From contig JALMQS010000099.1 of NCBI GenBank assembly GCA_024734495.1, positions 70,003,335 to 70,067,334 of the forward strand: a stretch of DNA of 64,000 bases. Direction: 5' to 3'. This DNA comes from Forficula auricularia. Its lineage: Eukaryota > Arthropoda > Insecta > Dermaptera > Forficulidae. Below the pieces are notes generated by a model. That model was not told the origin of the DNA. It saw nothing but the letters and a program-made list of their open reading frames with translations, and did not search any database. Positions within the stretch are counted from its first letter, which is position 1; each line of letters starts with the position of its first letter. This document shows, in pieces, positions 31,687-44,099 of the stretch. The translations under genes and the position numbers were made by a program.

Positions 31687-32995
31687 CCGACTTCAAAAAG
31701 GAGGAGGTTCTCTATTCGATTGAATTTTATTTTTTTTTTTTTTTTTTTTTGTGCCTATTTTACCTCATATCTCCGCCAATTGTCAACCGATTTTGAAAAT
31801 TTTTTTTGCATTGGGTCCAGTCTAGCTTCCGATTGGTCCCATTTTTTTCGTTTTTTTTTCATAGGTATTAGACCTTTTTTATTAGGTTTGTTTAGACCTA
31901 ACCTCTTTGTTTATGAACCGATTTCGATTGTTCTTTTTTTATCCGAAAGGGGGTGTCTTAGGGATGGTGTCATATTAATTTGGTCAAGTTCTGATGATAT
32001 AATCACTATTAATAACATCACTAAAAAGAGAAAATAAAAATTTTTAAGAAATAAAAATTTTTAAGAAAAAAATAAAAACCGACTTCAAAAAATTAAGTGC
32101 AACAAATATAAAAATACACTAAAAGGTATAAAATAATTATTATCTTATTTAGTTACAACTAAACGACGAAATATTAACACGAAATTACTTTTTAAAGTCG
32201 GTGCCAAACAAACTATACCTATAAGCGAGCGTACCCGCCAAACGTACTAAGTAAGATCCGTCGAGTGCGATTCATAAAAGGTATATGTTTGGCACCAACT
32301 TCAAAAAGTAATTTCGTGTTAATATTTCGTCGTTTAGTTGTAACTAAATAAGATAATATTTATTTTATACCTTTTTAGTGTATTTTTATATTTGTTGCAC
32401 TTAATTTTTTGAAGTCGGTTTTTTATTTTTTTCTTAAAAATTTTTATTTTTCTCTTTTAGTGATGTTATTAATAGTGATTATATCATCAGAACTTGACCA
32501 AATTAATATGACACCATCCCTAAGACACCCCTTTCGGATAAAAAAAGAACCATCGAAATCGGTTCATAAACAAAGAGGTTAGGTCTAAACAAACCTAAAC
32601 AAACCTAATAAAAAGGTCTAATACCTATGAAAAAAAATCGAAAAAAAATGGGACCAATCGGAAGCTAGACTGGACCCAATGCAAAAAAATTTTTCAAAAT
32701 CGGTTGAAAATTGGCGGAGATATGAGGTAACATAGGCACAAAAAAAAAAAAAAAAAAAAATTCAATCGAATAGAGAACCTCCTCCTTTTTTGAAGTCGGT
32801 TAAAAAATAAAAACCGACTTCAAAAAATTAAATGCAATAAATATAAAAATACACTAAAAGGTATAAAATAATTATTATCTTATTTAGTTACAACTAAACG
32901 ACGAAATATTAACACGAAATTACTTTTTGAAGTTGGTGCCAAACATATACCTTTTTAACCGACTTCAAAAAAGGAGGAGGTTCTCTATTCGATTG

Positions 32996-33026
<31 letters not shown>

Positions 33027-33705
33027 GTGCCTATGTTACCTCATATCTCCGCCAATTGTCAACCGATTTTGAAAATTTTTTTTGCATTGGGTCCAGTCTA
33101 GCTTCCGATTGGTCCCATTTTTTTTCGATTTTTTTTCATAGGTATTAGACCTTTTTTATTAGGTTTGTTTAGGTTTGTTTAGACCTAACCTCTTTGTTTA
33201 TGAACCGATTTCGATGGTTCTTTTTTTATCCGAAAGGGGGTGTCTTAGGGATGGTGTCATATTAATTTGGTCAAGTTCTGATGATATGATCACTATTAAT
33301 AACATCACTAAAACGAGAAAAATAAAAATTTTTAAGAAAAAATAAAAACAGACTTCAAAAATTAAGTGCAACAAATATAAAAATACACTAAAAGGTATAA
33401 AATAATTATTATCTTATTTAGTTACAACTAAACGACGAAATATTAACACGAAATTATTTTTGAAGTCGGTGCCAAACATATACCTTTTATGAATCGCACT
33501 CGACGGATCTTACTTAGTACGTTTGGCGGGTACGCTCGCTTATAGGTATAGTTTGTTTGGCACCGACTTTAAAAAGTAATTTCGTGTTAATATTTCGTCG
33601 TTTAGTTGTAACTAAATAAGATAATAATTATTTTATACCTTTTGGTGTATTTTTATATTTGTTGCATTTAATTTTTTGAAGTCGGTTTTTATTTTTTTCT
33701 TAAAA
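31687..33705. repeat. Inverted cluster of ACCGACTTC elements
   Basis: At least four element segments alternate in orientation: plus from 31687, minus about 32290-32802, minus again to about 32950, plus from 32957, ending near 33705. Landmarks 'ggaggaggttctctattcga', 'gatggtgtcatattaatttg' and 'tagttacaactaaacgacga' recur in each. Copies are very similar, so the cluster is young or homogenised. Open frames across the T-runs are not genes. Confidence 0.8.
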
Positions 33706-34077
33706 ATTTTTATTATGCCCACTGGACACAAAACAGCGCGGACAAACAGACAGGAATTTTGTATCTAAAAAATTAAAACTAAAAATGACGCCGCTAGCTA
33801 CCGCTGCCCTAGAAGATACTTTTAATAGTAATTACCAACAAATATTATGAATGTGAAGATGTCGAGTATGAAGAATTGAGTATAAAGAAGAGATAAATGT
33901 AACAGTGTAGAGGTCTCCGAGAGTTTAGCTCTTGAGGATTTATTTATATAGTTTTTCGTTGTCCACTTGATGATTGGCGATGTAAAAATTATTTTTTTTA
34001 CTCCAATACATCCATTATTATGGAAGAAAAGTTTTTGTGACTTTCCTAATCTGTACGAGTATACCTATAATATATAT
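33706..34077. other. Unassigned stretch
   Basis: 'cccactggacacaaaac' resembles Helitron-like interiors (compare 11555). No gene recognised. Confidence 0.35.
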
Positions 34078-35368
34078 ACCGTGTGATTTTTTTTTATCTT
34101 GATACAGTATTATAGCCCAAAAAACTGTGCTTTATATGAAAAAAACTTTCAAATAAAAGTTTTGTTTATATCAAGAGGGAAACTAAACTACGCTATTGTT
34201 TGTCGACATAGAACAGGCTTTCAAGGGTATTTTAAGGTCAAATTTTGTTTTTTAAATAAAAACTTATATTTTTCTTTACATTTCTTAAATTTACAAAACA
34301 AACTGAACAACTTTCATAAGAACTATTTTTTAATACACCATCAAATAAACAAAATATTAAATCAATTAGATCTCAAAAAAAATTATTCTTAACAGTTATT
34401 CAACTTAATTATCAAATAATAATGATTAAACAATTAATTATTAAATAAATAATTATTAATTGAAAAGTTTTTGTTATGCCGAGAGTAGCAGAGTTGTTGA
34501 TTCACAAAGAGAAACAAAGAGGTTGTCCTCTGCTTGATGCAAATAAACATACACACATATATATCGAGATGATATATCTGTATATATATTATTTATTTGT
34601 ACAAACAGATATGTCATCTCGATATATATGTGTGTATGTTTATTTGCATCAAGCAGAGGACAACCTCTTTGTTTCTCTTTGTGAAATAATTATTAAATTG
34701 AAAAGTCACAACAATCAAAATAATTGTTTAAAATGATCTTAAAACTTCATTATACACAGATTTAAGAGATTATTTTCTTCTTAATATATCATTTTAAAAT
34801 TCTTGAGCTTAAAAAAGTTTATTTCTCGTGTCAATCCAGTAGATAGTTATATTTTATTAACATAAAATAAAAATAGAGCATTTTTTTTGTTGAAGAAATA
34901 TGTTTCATCCAGAAGACTTGCGACACACTCTGGAATTTCACAGAACAGTGTCGGAAAATTATTAAATTATTAATTATTATTAAATTGTTTATTTAATAAT
35001 TAAATATTTGATTATTATTATTTGATAATTAAGTTGAATAATTGTTAAAAATAATTATTATTTGAATTTTTTTTTTGAAATCTAATTAATTTAATATTTT
35101 TTTATTGATGTATAAAAAAATAGTTCTTATGAAATTTGTTCAATTTTTTGGGTAAATTTAGGCTATGGAAAGAAAAATATAGGTTACCATTTAAAAAACA
35201 GAACTTGAAATTGATATACCTTTGAAAGCTTGTTCTAGGTAAACAAACAATAGTGTAGTTTAGTTTCCCCCTTGATATAAATAGACTTTTATTTGAAACT
35301 TTTTTCCATATAATGCACTGTTTTTGAGTTATAAGACTGTCTCAAGATAAAAAAAAACTCACCCGGTA
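34078..35368. mobile_element. TIR element with ~300-bp arms
   Basis: Left TACCGTGTGATTTTTTTT and right AAAAAAAACTCACCCGGTA are inverted repeats, and the arms match for about 300 bp with many differences. TA sits at both edges. A fold-back (34501-34685) is nested. The arms can be read as ORFs but show no family. Confidence 0.7.
34501..34685. repeat. Fold-back palindrome, closed copy
   Basis: Arms of about 80 bp ('ttcacaaagagaaacaaaga' and inverse) around a short AT loop. This is the closed form of the element at 660-1560. Confidence 0.8.
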
Positions 35369-35579
35369 TATCTAATATATACTGAAGCATAAATCTAATT
35401 AATTATTTGTTTAATAATTAATTTGTTTTGTTTACAATATTTTATTGATTATTTATTTGTATTGTTGAAAAAGTAAATAAAACTAAATCTACACGTTTAT
35501 TTTAGCTCTACTTTATTTTACTATATTGTAACATATACTATTATGGGTTAATGTACATAGGAGGAGGAGAATGTACATA

Positions 35580-35742
35580 GAAGGGTGAACCGCGACCTAA
35601 TATTATGTACACCTACTTCCACTTCCATTTTCATTTCCAAGTAGAAGACAATAGATAAAGGGGCATATCTAATGAATTCCAAAATAATTCCACATAATTC
35701 CAAAGACGTGTACACCTAATTCCAATCGAGGTTCACCCCTCG
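35580..35742. mobile_element. hAT MITE (GGTGAACCGCGA family), copy 1
   Basis: Ends GAAGGGTGAACCGCGA / TCGAGGTTCACCCCTCG. TGTACATA flanks both sides (35572-35579, 35743-35750); the same octamer also occurs by chance or duplication at 35553. Sisters: 43507-43671 and 50123-50277. Confidence 0.8.
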
Positions 35743-36525
35743 TGTACATATATATAGATATTTCTAATAAGAAGAGTACCCAAACGTTAATTTGATTTCA
35801 TAAAATGTCAACATCATCTGCTTGTCTCGGTAAGAAAACCTTTTAATTTTCTTCAATCGATTGAGAATCCGCTGGCTACCTGATTTTTGATATAATCGAC
35901 ACTTTTATAGGAAATAGGATTTTCTGATAAGATAACAAACAGATTTTGAGATTCTCAACTCTACTTAATTCAAGGATGTGTCATTACTGGTTAATCTATA
36001 TCAATATCTCTTGAAGTATAGTCCAAATATGGTGCTCGTTTTCAAAGGTAAATAGATATCAACGTACCTAAATTGTGACTCATTGGGGGAAAAAAAACCA
36101 AACTAATCTATCCGGATAACATTTTTAGACTTGTGTCTATATAAGATATGTCTAAATAAAGGAAAAATTAATAAACATGTCAAAAATCATATTATCCAAA
36201 TAAAGATATCTACCTAATAATAAAAGCATTTTTTTGAAGATAATGTTTACGAAGAATGTTATTTAGAAACACTAAGGTCGACTAAGAGTGGAAATTACCA
36301 TACATTCCAAGGGCTAAGTATGGTTTTTCCATATATCATTCAAATTAATTAGAAAACAATTCTCATCAAAAATACTCGCATTTAGCTACAATAAATCATT
36401 TTTGATAGAAATTTACAAGAGTTGTAATTTTTATTTTGATGACCCAAGCCTACAAATTTGTCTCGTGTAACATTTTTTTTATTTTTATTTTGATTGTTGT
36501 GCTTAATGAATATTATTATTTATAA
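35743..36525. other. Unassigned AT-rich stretch
   Basis: No gene, RNA or clear repeat seen apart from short A/T runs. The stretch just before the MITE (35395-35495) matches 19900-20030. Confidence 0.35.
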
Positions 36526-37610
36526 CTAGCTTCAAGGCTTCAAAGTTTTTGTCTTGTAAAAATTCAATAAATAAGGTAAAAATCGTCATTTGGGGAGAAT
36601 TATCCAATTAAAAAATTAAAAATAATACAATTTTAAAGTTTATTATAAGATTATAGAAAATTTAAGTTTAATTAGGCTCAAAATAGGCTGAAATTTCCTA
36701 GATTTCAAAACAATATAACAATGGGTTTTCAAATGATTTTGTTTTCTTTAAAGAATTCTACGGGCTAATTGAATTTTGGTTTTAATCTTTAAAATATATT
36801 TTTAAATAAATTCCAAAAGCTAATTAATTCCTTTCAGTTAGTTTAGTTTGTATAGTTTCAATAATCCTTTATAATTAACTTTGAAATAAATAAATAATAT
36901 TGAAATGTTTGAATGAGTTCGAATACAAAAGCCAAAAGGCTTAGTTCTTTTGAAATGGCTGAGGGTCTTAAATACAATAGAAAAAAAGATGAGATGAGAA
37001 TTCCTATAGGTATTTTTAAGAAAAATGATTTTTAAATAACATTTTATTTTAAATTAAATATTTTTCATCTATATATATAATCAAAAGCTTGGCTGAAACT
37101 TTTTTATTTTTTTCTACACTATTAAAGACGGTTTCAGAATTTTTTTCAAATTTTTTGACCCATTCCAAAGGAAGTTAGGAATTTTTGAAAAAAAAAAATA
37201 GCTTTTTTTAAATAACCATAACATTTTCAAAAATTTAGTTATCATGACGATTTTTTTTTTTTAATTTTTGGTTTTAAATGTACTTTAAAAAAAATAGATA
37301 GTTTTTTAAATCTTTGTTGCAGTATTAAATTCTTCTTCAACGATAATGTGGTTAGAAACAGGGCCGCCAACATTTGTTTTTTTTTGCTAGTTTAGTTCTT
37401 TTATTGTTTGGCAAGCTATGTTGGCTAACCTGATTTTTTTTTAGTTTTTCCTGAATTTTCCAATTTTCCGGGCAACTTTTCCAATTTTTTTTTTACATAT
37501 TAACCTGAATTGGACTATTACGAACATTAAAAAAAAAATAGCCAAATTGGTCCAGGAATTTGAGAGATCTGCCCTTACAAAGAAACAGAAATTCATTTTT
37601 ATTATATAGA
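36526..37610 (-). mobile_element. Non-autonomous Helitron (CTAG family 2), copy 2
   Basis: Minus strand starts TCTATATAATAAAAATGAAT after A and ends AGCTAG before T. Long stretches match 22674-23717. The hairpin next to CTAG is largely deleted in this copy. Confidence 0.78.
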
Positions 37611-37840
37611 TAAACATTTTTTTTTTTTTTAAATTTCTCCATATTATAATTTGAATGTTTTGCTATAAAGTGAGAGCCCGATGAGTGGCTGAATAAAAAG
37701 TAAAACGGGCTCAGTTCCGCGCCTCCGGCTTTGCAGGCCAGGATGTTCTGCGTTCTTTCGAGATTGATATGTGTGAACTTATATTACAACATACTCCAAA
37801 TCTCAAATCACATGTAGAGAATTAGTAAAAGTACGTTTTT
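37611..37840. other. Unassigned stretch
   Basis: Includes a short GC-rich patch at 37710-37760 with no recognisable gene. Confidence 0.3.
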
Positions 37841-39383
37841 TATCTAGGGGTCGGCGCTCGATGTGTTACCAACTTCACTCAAAAGATTTTATACGATGCT
37901 TTGTTACCATGGGCACGTAAACAATTCTGTAGAAACCATTCGATGGTTCAACAAGATCGCCACTATCCCATAAAACCCAACGTTTTTTACAAGAAAAAGT
38001 TCCCAGCTTCATTTCTTCACAACACTGGTCACCTTATTCCCCGGACTTAAGCCCAATGGAATTTTCCATATGGTCCATTCTTGAAGCCAAAGTATGAACT
38101 AAAAAATATCAGATGGCGTCTTAAAGATTGCTCTTCGTCGAGAATGGGGCAAAATATCATCAGACCACATCAGAGGCATCAAGTAGAGGACAACCTCTTT
38201 GTTTCTCTCTCTATAGCTTTTTAGTCCAGTTAAATTGTTCTCTAAAGGTCCCCGCGCGGGAAAGTTTTGGGGTAGTTTTGATTTCTTGATCCTATATGTT
38301 TTTTGATATGTTGAATCCGAATCTGAGGTTTGCTAACAAAATTTCCTGACGGAACATTGTCAAATATGCAAAAAAATAGGTAAGAAATCTCATTTTTTGC
38401 GGTTTTTTGCTTATAACTCGAAAACTCTCAACTTTTCATAAATAGTCTTCCTTTTCAAAATGAAAGTTCATAAAATTTCTTACAAATTTTATTATTGAGG
38501 TTTTTTTCTCCGACCAACCCTTTGGGCTCAGGCACCAGTATTTTTTCTGTTTCAGCAAATCCCAAAAACTCGCACTTTTTTCGATTATTTCCCATTTTGA
38601 CCATGAAAGAGCACGTTTTCGTCAAAGACCACTCTATACATTTTTAAACTAGATTAAATTTGCTACAATTTAAACAAAGTTTTATCTTAAGTGAATAATG
38701 ATAACTTGTGCCGCAATGAGGTTGAAGTTTTGAAAAACTGCAATTTTTTGCAAAAAATCGCAGTTTTTCCTTCATAAAATGACAACCATTCATCCTACAA
38801 ACTTGATTCCAATCTCATTCTCTAGGAAATTTTATTGACTTAAACGTTTAATTGGACCACTTTTTTGATAAAACTCTTAGATTTAAAGATATCTAGCATT
38901 TTCCATGACAGGATATGATCCGAATCCTCAAAAGTGTCATGTACTATAAACCGCCAAATAATGAGATTTTTTACCTTTCTTTGTATTTTTGACAATATGT
39001 TCCATTCGGATTCAGCACACTCAAAAACATAAAGGGTGGAAGAAATTACAGCTACCCCGAAACTTTCCGGTTAAAAACACAATTTAACTGGACTATTTGT
39101 TTTAATAAAAAAAAATTCCCACTAAATATTTTGCTTTGTGGATTGACCCCCCCCCCCCCCCCATGAAAATTTTCTGGCTACGCCACTGGAACACATTCGT
39201 GCAGCGTGTGATGCCTTCCCGGACAGACTCGATGCTATTATCCGCACTAAAGGCGGCTACATCGAACAATAACATATTTTTGAAGTTTTTACGATATACT
39301 GAAGTTTTTAAATAAAAAAATTTAAAATTGACAAAATTACAGTATTTTTAATTGGTAACACTTCAAGCGCCGACCCCTATCTA
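37841..39383 (+). mobile_element. Mariner-like element with nested hAT-type insertion
   Basis: TIRs near 37843-37873 (GGGGTCGGCGCTCGATGTG) and 39352-39383 (inverse of GGGGTCGGCGCTTGAAGTG). Between them, transposase pieces WSPYSPDLSPMEFSIWSILE, LKIALRREWGKISSDHIR and EHIRAACDAFPDRLDAIIRT, then GGYIEQ and stop. The N-terminal half is missing and the element at 38171-39188 splits the C-terminal part. Confidence 0.8.
38171..39188 (+). mobile_element. hAT-type insertion (CAG...CTG) carrying repeat family Y
   Basis: Starts CAGAGGCATCAAG and ends GGCTACGCCACTG. The flanks GACCACAT (38163-38170) and GAACACAT (39189-39196) match at 7 of 8 bases and fall inside the mariner codons for (D/E)HIR. The body is family Y, as at 26663-27600. 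A long C-run at 39147-39162. Confidence 0.6.
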
Positions 39384-40309
39384 AACTTATTTTAATCGGC
39401 TTGCGCGAAGTGATTTTTTTAATTTTAAAACCCATTAATAGTTCATGACAAATACAATTTATTACAATTATTATTTTAAACCCACTACGGGGCATAGAAT
39501 GAAAGTATAAGAAAGGATTAATAAATAAAAGAGATCAGCTTGAACAATACCAAGTAGTAAAACGGATCTAAGAGTGACCGTGAAATTGACGGCCATAGGT
39601 CAGTTCATTTGACATTTATATTTGCAAAGTATTTTTCGCTACATATAAGTGTAGTAGTAGTAGGTGGCCTGGGTGACCTATAAATCGAGAGAAGAAACGT
39701 GCATTGCGTGTGGGAGACCACAGACCAGATTAAACCATTCTAATGCAATTTTTCCTCAACTGGTTCATCCGTTCAGATCAAAAGCAAACCACTTTTCAAC
39801 TACACTGACGCCTCTTCTTGATATAATTTGAATTCGGCCTTTTTTAGGGTCCCTTTACCCTTGAGATAATAAGCGGACCTACCTATACTTATTGTGAAAT
39901 TTCGTTATCTTTGTTGTCTATTGTTTCTAAATTTTATTAAAGGCGAGAAGAGTAGTAGATTTTTTTGATGGTCCTTAGATAAGTACTAGGATGGTCTTTA
40001 TTTTGGTTATTTTCGAATTTTTACCCTGACAGAGCCTCATATAGTTCGAAATAAATAAATAAAAATTACCCCCCCAAGTTTCAAGCCCCTATCATAATTT
40101 TAATCTATCAAAGGTCAAAAATATCGGTTTTTTTCGAATTTTTCTCGTAAACGGTAAGTGTTATCGTAAAAATAGATCAGACAATAATTGTAGATCATGC
40201 AATTCTCAACAAAAATTGTATTTATACTTTTTTCTACGAATCACCATTCCTGAGATATCGCGATTCCAAATGTTGGAGTCGTCGTACTCTACATAATATC
40301 CAAAAATCG
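39384..40309. other. Unassigned stretch
   Basis: No gene recognised. 40035-40300 reads like a decayed element interior; 39380-40030 has mixed composition and no repeat partner that I could find. Confidence 0.35.
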
Positions 40310-40693
40310 CAGTTTTTTCTTAATAAAATGAAAACCAATCATCCTAGAAACTTGATTCTTATCTCATTCTCTAGGAAATTTTGTTGACTTGAACATTTAT
40401 TTGGACCACTTTTTTGTTACAACTCTTAGATTTATAGATATTCAGCATTTTCCATGTCATGAAATGATCCATTTTTTGCAAAAAATCGCAATTTTTCTTT
40501 TATAAAATGAAAACCACTCATCCTAGAAACTTGATTCCTATCTCATTCTCTAGGAAATTTTATTGACTTGAACGTTTACTTGGACCACCTTTTTGATAAA
40601 ACTCTTAGATTTATAGATATCCAGCATTTTCCAGACAGGATATGATCCGAATCCGCAAAAGTGTAATGGAAAATGCTGGATATTTATAAATCC
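40310..40693 (-). repeat. Repeat family Y, two partial copies
   Basis: Two consecutive copies of the 'cattttccatg...gaaaaccactcatcctaga' block (40315-40465 and 40480-40690). The right copy is interrupted at 40701 by the hAT element and resumes at 42329. Confidence 0.7.
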
Positions 40694-41687
40694 AAGTAAA
40701 CCAGAGGTCGGGGAACTTTTTTAGCCATTACCCCAAAATATTTTTGCGTAGGTCGCTGTTACCCCATACATTCTTATAAGCAAGCCTTCGGCCTGGCGTC
40801 ACCTAGAACCTAGCCCCTGGCGGGGACCGTCTCGTTTTATGGTTAAAATTTATATAGATAATAGCTGACCCGGTTTTTTAAATATATTTAAAAAATAATA
40901 ATAGTTTTGAAAATAAATTGAAAATGCAAATAATTATAGAATAGGTATTAAAACAGTAAATGAATTATATATTACTTGTCAAAATTGTTCCATTAACCAA
41001 AAATAATATTGACAGTTGAAAGATTTCCAAAAAGCTATTATCGGCCATCTTGTTTGTTTGCTTTTACCTCCCAGAGAGGCGCTGGTGTTGTTTCCTCGAA
41101 AAAATATTTTTTGCATGCCACAGGTGTGATATCTTTAAAAACACTATATATAAAAACACTCGTGTATTTGAATGGAATGTTGTGTGAAAATTTCAAAGAA
41201 ATCGGTGAAGAACTTTCAGAGATCCTTCAACGTATCACTTAAGCGTAACAGTACATTTTTATTGATATAGATTATTTATTGAATTAATTGGAATTTACAT
41301 GAAAACTATTTGTAAGTAAATAAAAATTCTAAACATTAACATAATTCAAAAGCTTTTACATTATAGAAAAATGATGTTGATTCATTTTCGATAATAAGTA
41401 AAAATATTCATTTTCGATAAAATGACTTCAAAATAAAGACTTTTTGACGTGAGCGCAATTTGAATACAGTCCTCGGCATTCAGCCGATTTCTGTTGTTTG
41501 TTTTTACGTTTAATAAAGTCGAAGTATATTTTTTTTTACGTTTATTAATTTTACGGTTTTGAATTCCTGGAAATGCAAAGTAAAATAATAGTTTATAAAA
41601 TAGAAATTTAAAAAAATGTCCTTATTACCCCAGATAGTTTTATTGTTACCCCATTTGGGGTAATTTACCCCGGCTCCCCGACCGCTG

Positions 41688-42324
41688 TGTTGCGGCAGGT
41701 GGTAGTTATCCCACCGCTGCCACCAAATATGTCGCGACCCGGGATGGTTAAGGGGCGCGAACACATTAATTGTTATTTATAGCGGGCAATATCATAGTCC
41801 CGGAGGATATGGATGCCTCACTAAGGGTAGCGTGACCTCGAAGTTGTGAGTTCTCTGGTCTAGCTCGCCGTTGTTGGATGATGTGCGTCCTGTTGATGGA
41901 AAAAGTTTCGCTATCTCTATGCAAGGGTTGAATTAAAACGCATTATAACTTTACATCAGGTTTGTTTTATTTGGTATAAGGTGGTCTTTACAAACTCACT
42001 GACTGACTGGTGGGCAACTGTTCGTGTCGGATGGGTAATAGTAACTCACTTTCTTTAACTTGGGAGACGATCTTTATAGGCGTTGAGTTGACATCTAGGG
42101 CTTCTGACGATAGGTCCTTGGAACAGCCAATCAGCGCATCTGTTAATATGGCCAATCCGGGAGCAGCTTGGTCGTCGCCGCTCTGGATGTGGTAAAGGCG
42201 GCAAGGGTGTAGGCAAAGGCAAAGGCGGCAAGGGTGTAGGCAAAGGCAAAGGCGGAAAAGGTGTAGGCAAAGGCAAAGGCGGATATATAGTGGGTGCTGG
42301 TCGTGGGGTTTCCGGTCCGCAACA
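41688..42324. mobile_element. Solo LTR with 4-bp TSD
   Basis: A 637-bp insert starts TGTTGCGG and ends CCGCAACA (8-bp inverted ends). GCTG is duplicated at 41684-41687 and 42325-42328. Removing it restores the right hAT TIR. GC is higher than its surroundings. A 27-bp minisatellite lies near the 3' end. No coding region. Confidence 0.85.
42194..42282 (+). repeat. 27-bp minisatellite, 3.3 units
   Basis: Units start at 42194, 42221, 42248 and 42275 (AAAGGCGGCAAGGGTGTAGG core). The 27-bp period keeps frames open on both strands, so proline- or glycine-rich ORFs here are artefacts. Located within the solo LTR. Confidence 0.9.
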
Positions 42325-42336
42325 GCTGAAGTAAAC

Positions 42337-43079
42337 GTTCAAGTCAACAATATCTAGAGAATGAGTCAAAAATCAAGTTTCTACGATGACTGGTTTTCAT
42401 TTTATGAATGAAAAACTGCGATTTTTTCAAAAAATAGATCATTTCCTTTCATGGAAAATAGAGCGATAAATAATATACATTTGTCATTTATTTAATAAAT
42501 AATCTAATGGATTGGACTACTAATTTTTACTTTTAATATTATATAATTTTCTTATAAATGGAGATTTTTTTTTAATAAAAACAAAAAAAAACTGGATTTA
42601 ATTTAATATAATTAATTTTAATAGATTTATAATACTATAGTGCAATAGTTTGCCGGAAGAAATATTGATTTAAACAGAGCGTAACGAAATAGAAACTGAA
42701 GCAATATTAAATCTTGACTAATTCTGTTCAATGAATAATTCTTTGAGTTGAAACTTACATTAAAGTTAAGAGGCTGATGACGCAACGTTTTGAAGAAAAA
42801 AAAATCTGAAATTTCAGGATAAAATAGCTGAATTCTTGTTTAACTTTCACGATCCAATTCATATAACTTATTATTATTGTATAAACGAAATGTTAATATA
42901 ATTGTTTATTCCCTTCTCGTATATATTTTATATATCGTCGGCTTAGAGTGTAAACCTGCTAACTCCATTTTTTTCAATTATGACATATTAATACCGTTCG
43001 AAATAAAAAGATATGCAGCATCCTCCAAGTAAAACTCCTACTTAAAATTAGGATCGTAAGTTGTAGAACAAAAATTTGG
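42337..43079. other. Family Y tail and unassigned stretch
   Basis: 42337-42440 completes the family Y copy broken at 40701. 42441-43079 is AT-rich; 42935-43000 resembles the inverse of 54985-55030. No gene. Confidence 0.4.
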
Positions 43080-43330
43080 TAACGCACAGACTAACTAACT
43101 AACAGACATTTTGACAAAATAATTATTATCTCGAAAAATATAATTTTTTAGATGTTCACTTATTAGGGCTTTTTTGTAGACCGAAATGTCATGGTTTCGC
43201 TCAATTTATTTCATCAAAATAGTTTCAGCCGTTTTTGAGATATTTCGAAAAAAAGAAGAAAAAAAAACACTTTTTTCATTCACGATTACAATACTTGACC
43301 ATACCGTATGGTAAAGTAAAAGCGGGAAAA
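43080..43330 (+). repeat. Copy of the 26340-26590 repeat
   Basis: Shares 'aaatttggtaacgcacagac', 'gaccgaaatgtcatggtttc' and 'cacgattacaatacttgacc' with 26355-26580. Non-coding. Confidence 0.75.
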
Positions 43331-43506
43331 ATAGTTTTTTTCCATAACAACAATATTAAATTTTGTATGTTTTTTATCTGCCCTTGTAAAATTTCCTTGT
43401 TGTGAGTTAGCATGTTTGCTCTCTAAGGCGACGATATAATATACTGCGTACGATGTGGTTATTTAGCAATTTTTAAATGCGATCAGTTTACGATATGCTA
43501 GAAAGC

Positions 43507-43671
43507 TGAGAGGTGAATCGCGATTGGAATTACGTGTATACATCATTGGAATTATGTGGAATTGTTTTAGAATTCATTTGATAATGCCCCTTCATCTATT
43601 GTCTTCTAATTGGAAATGAAAGTGGAAGTGGAAGTAGGTGAACACGATATTAGGTCGCGGTTCACCCATCG
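43507..43671. mobile_element. hAT MITE (GGTGAACCGCGA family), copy 2
   Basis: Ends GAGAGGTGAATCGCGATTGG / GGTCGCGGTTCACCCATCG. Flanks TAGAAAGC at 43499-43506 and 43672-43679 match exactly. 165 bp. From 43680 to 44099 only AT-rich sequence is seen. Confidence 0.85.
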
Positions 43672-44099
43672 TAGAAAGCTTAATTGTGTTTGAAGGAGTA
43701 AAATTTTAGCTTATTAACTACATTTGTTCAAAACTTTCCTGATATATATTAACTAATTAATTGATTCTAATTAGGTTGCCATGGCAACAATAATGAAATT
43801 ATTAACAATTCAATTATTTTATTCTGATTTTCCGCATTTTTCATCTGGGAAATTGTGTGTGTGTGAGCTTAAAATCACTCAGTTATTCGTAGTGATAAAA
43901 CAAATACTTTTAGTTAACATATGAGGTTTTTGAAATTTGAAAAAATAAATCATTTTTCCAAAATTCATTCATCAAATAAGGCTTTGGAAGAGATAACATC
44001 TTAAAAACTCAGCAGCGGATGAGAATTTTGTCGCTTGGGTTACATTTCAGTGGGGATGGACCCTTCTGACCTGAAAATTAATCATACTATTTATATTGA

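Larger units (their letters stand above)
40702..42328. mobile_element. hAT element with 8-bp TSD, holding further insertions
   Basis: Left CAGAGGTCGGGGAAC and inner right CTCCCCGACCGCTG are inverted repeats. AAGTAAAC is duplicated at 40694-40701 and 42329-42336, and family Y is continuous across it. Inside are a Helitron-like GC module (40780-40840), a block starting AGCTGACCCGG (40863-41275) with no credible ORF, and the solo LTR 41688-42324, which splits the last 4 bp of the right TIR. No transposase. Confidence 0.85.

Noticed and set aside
34099..34392. 97-codon ORF
   Set aside because: Lies in the arm of an inverted-repeat element and its inverse at 35055-35360 is not open; no family resemblance.
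42055..42369. Proline-rich ORF in the solo LTR
   Set aside because: Caused by a 27-bp minisatellite whose period is a multiple of three.
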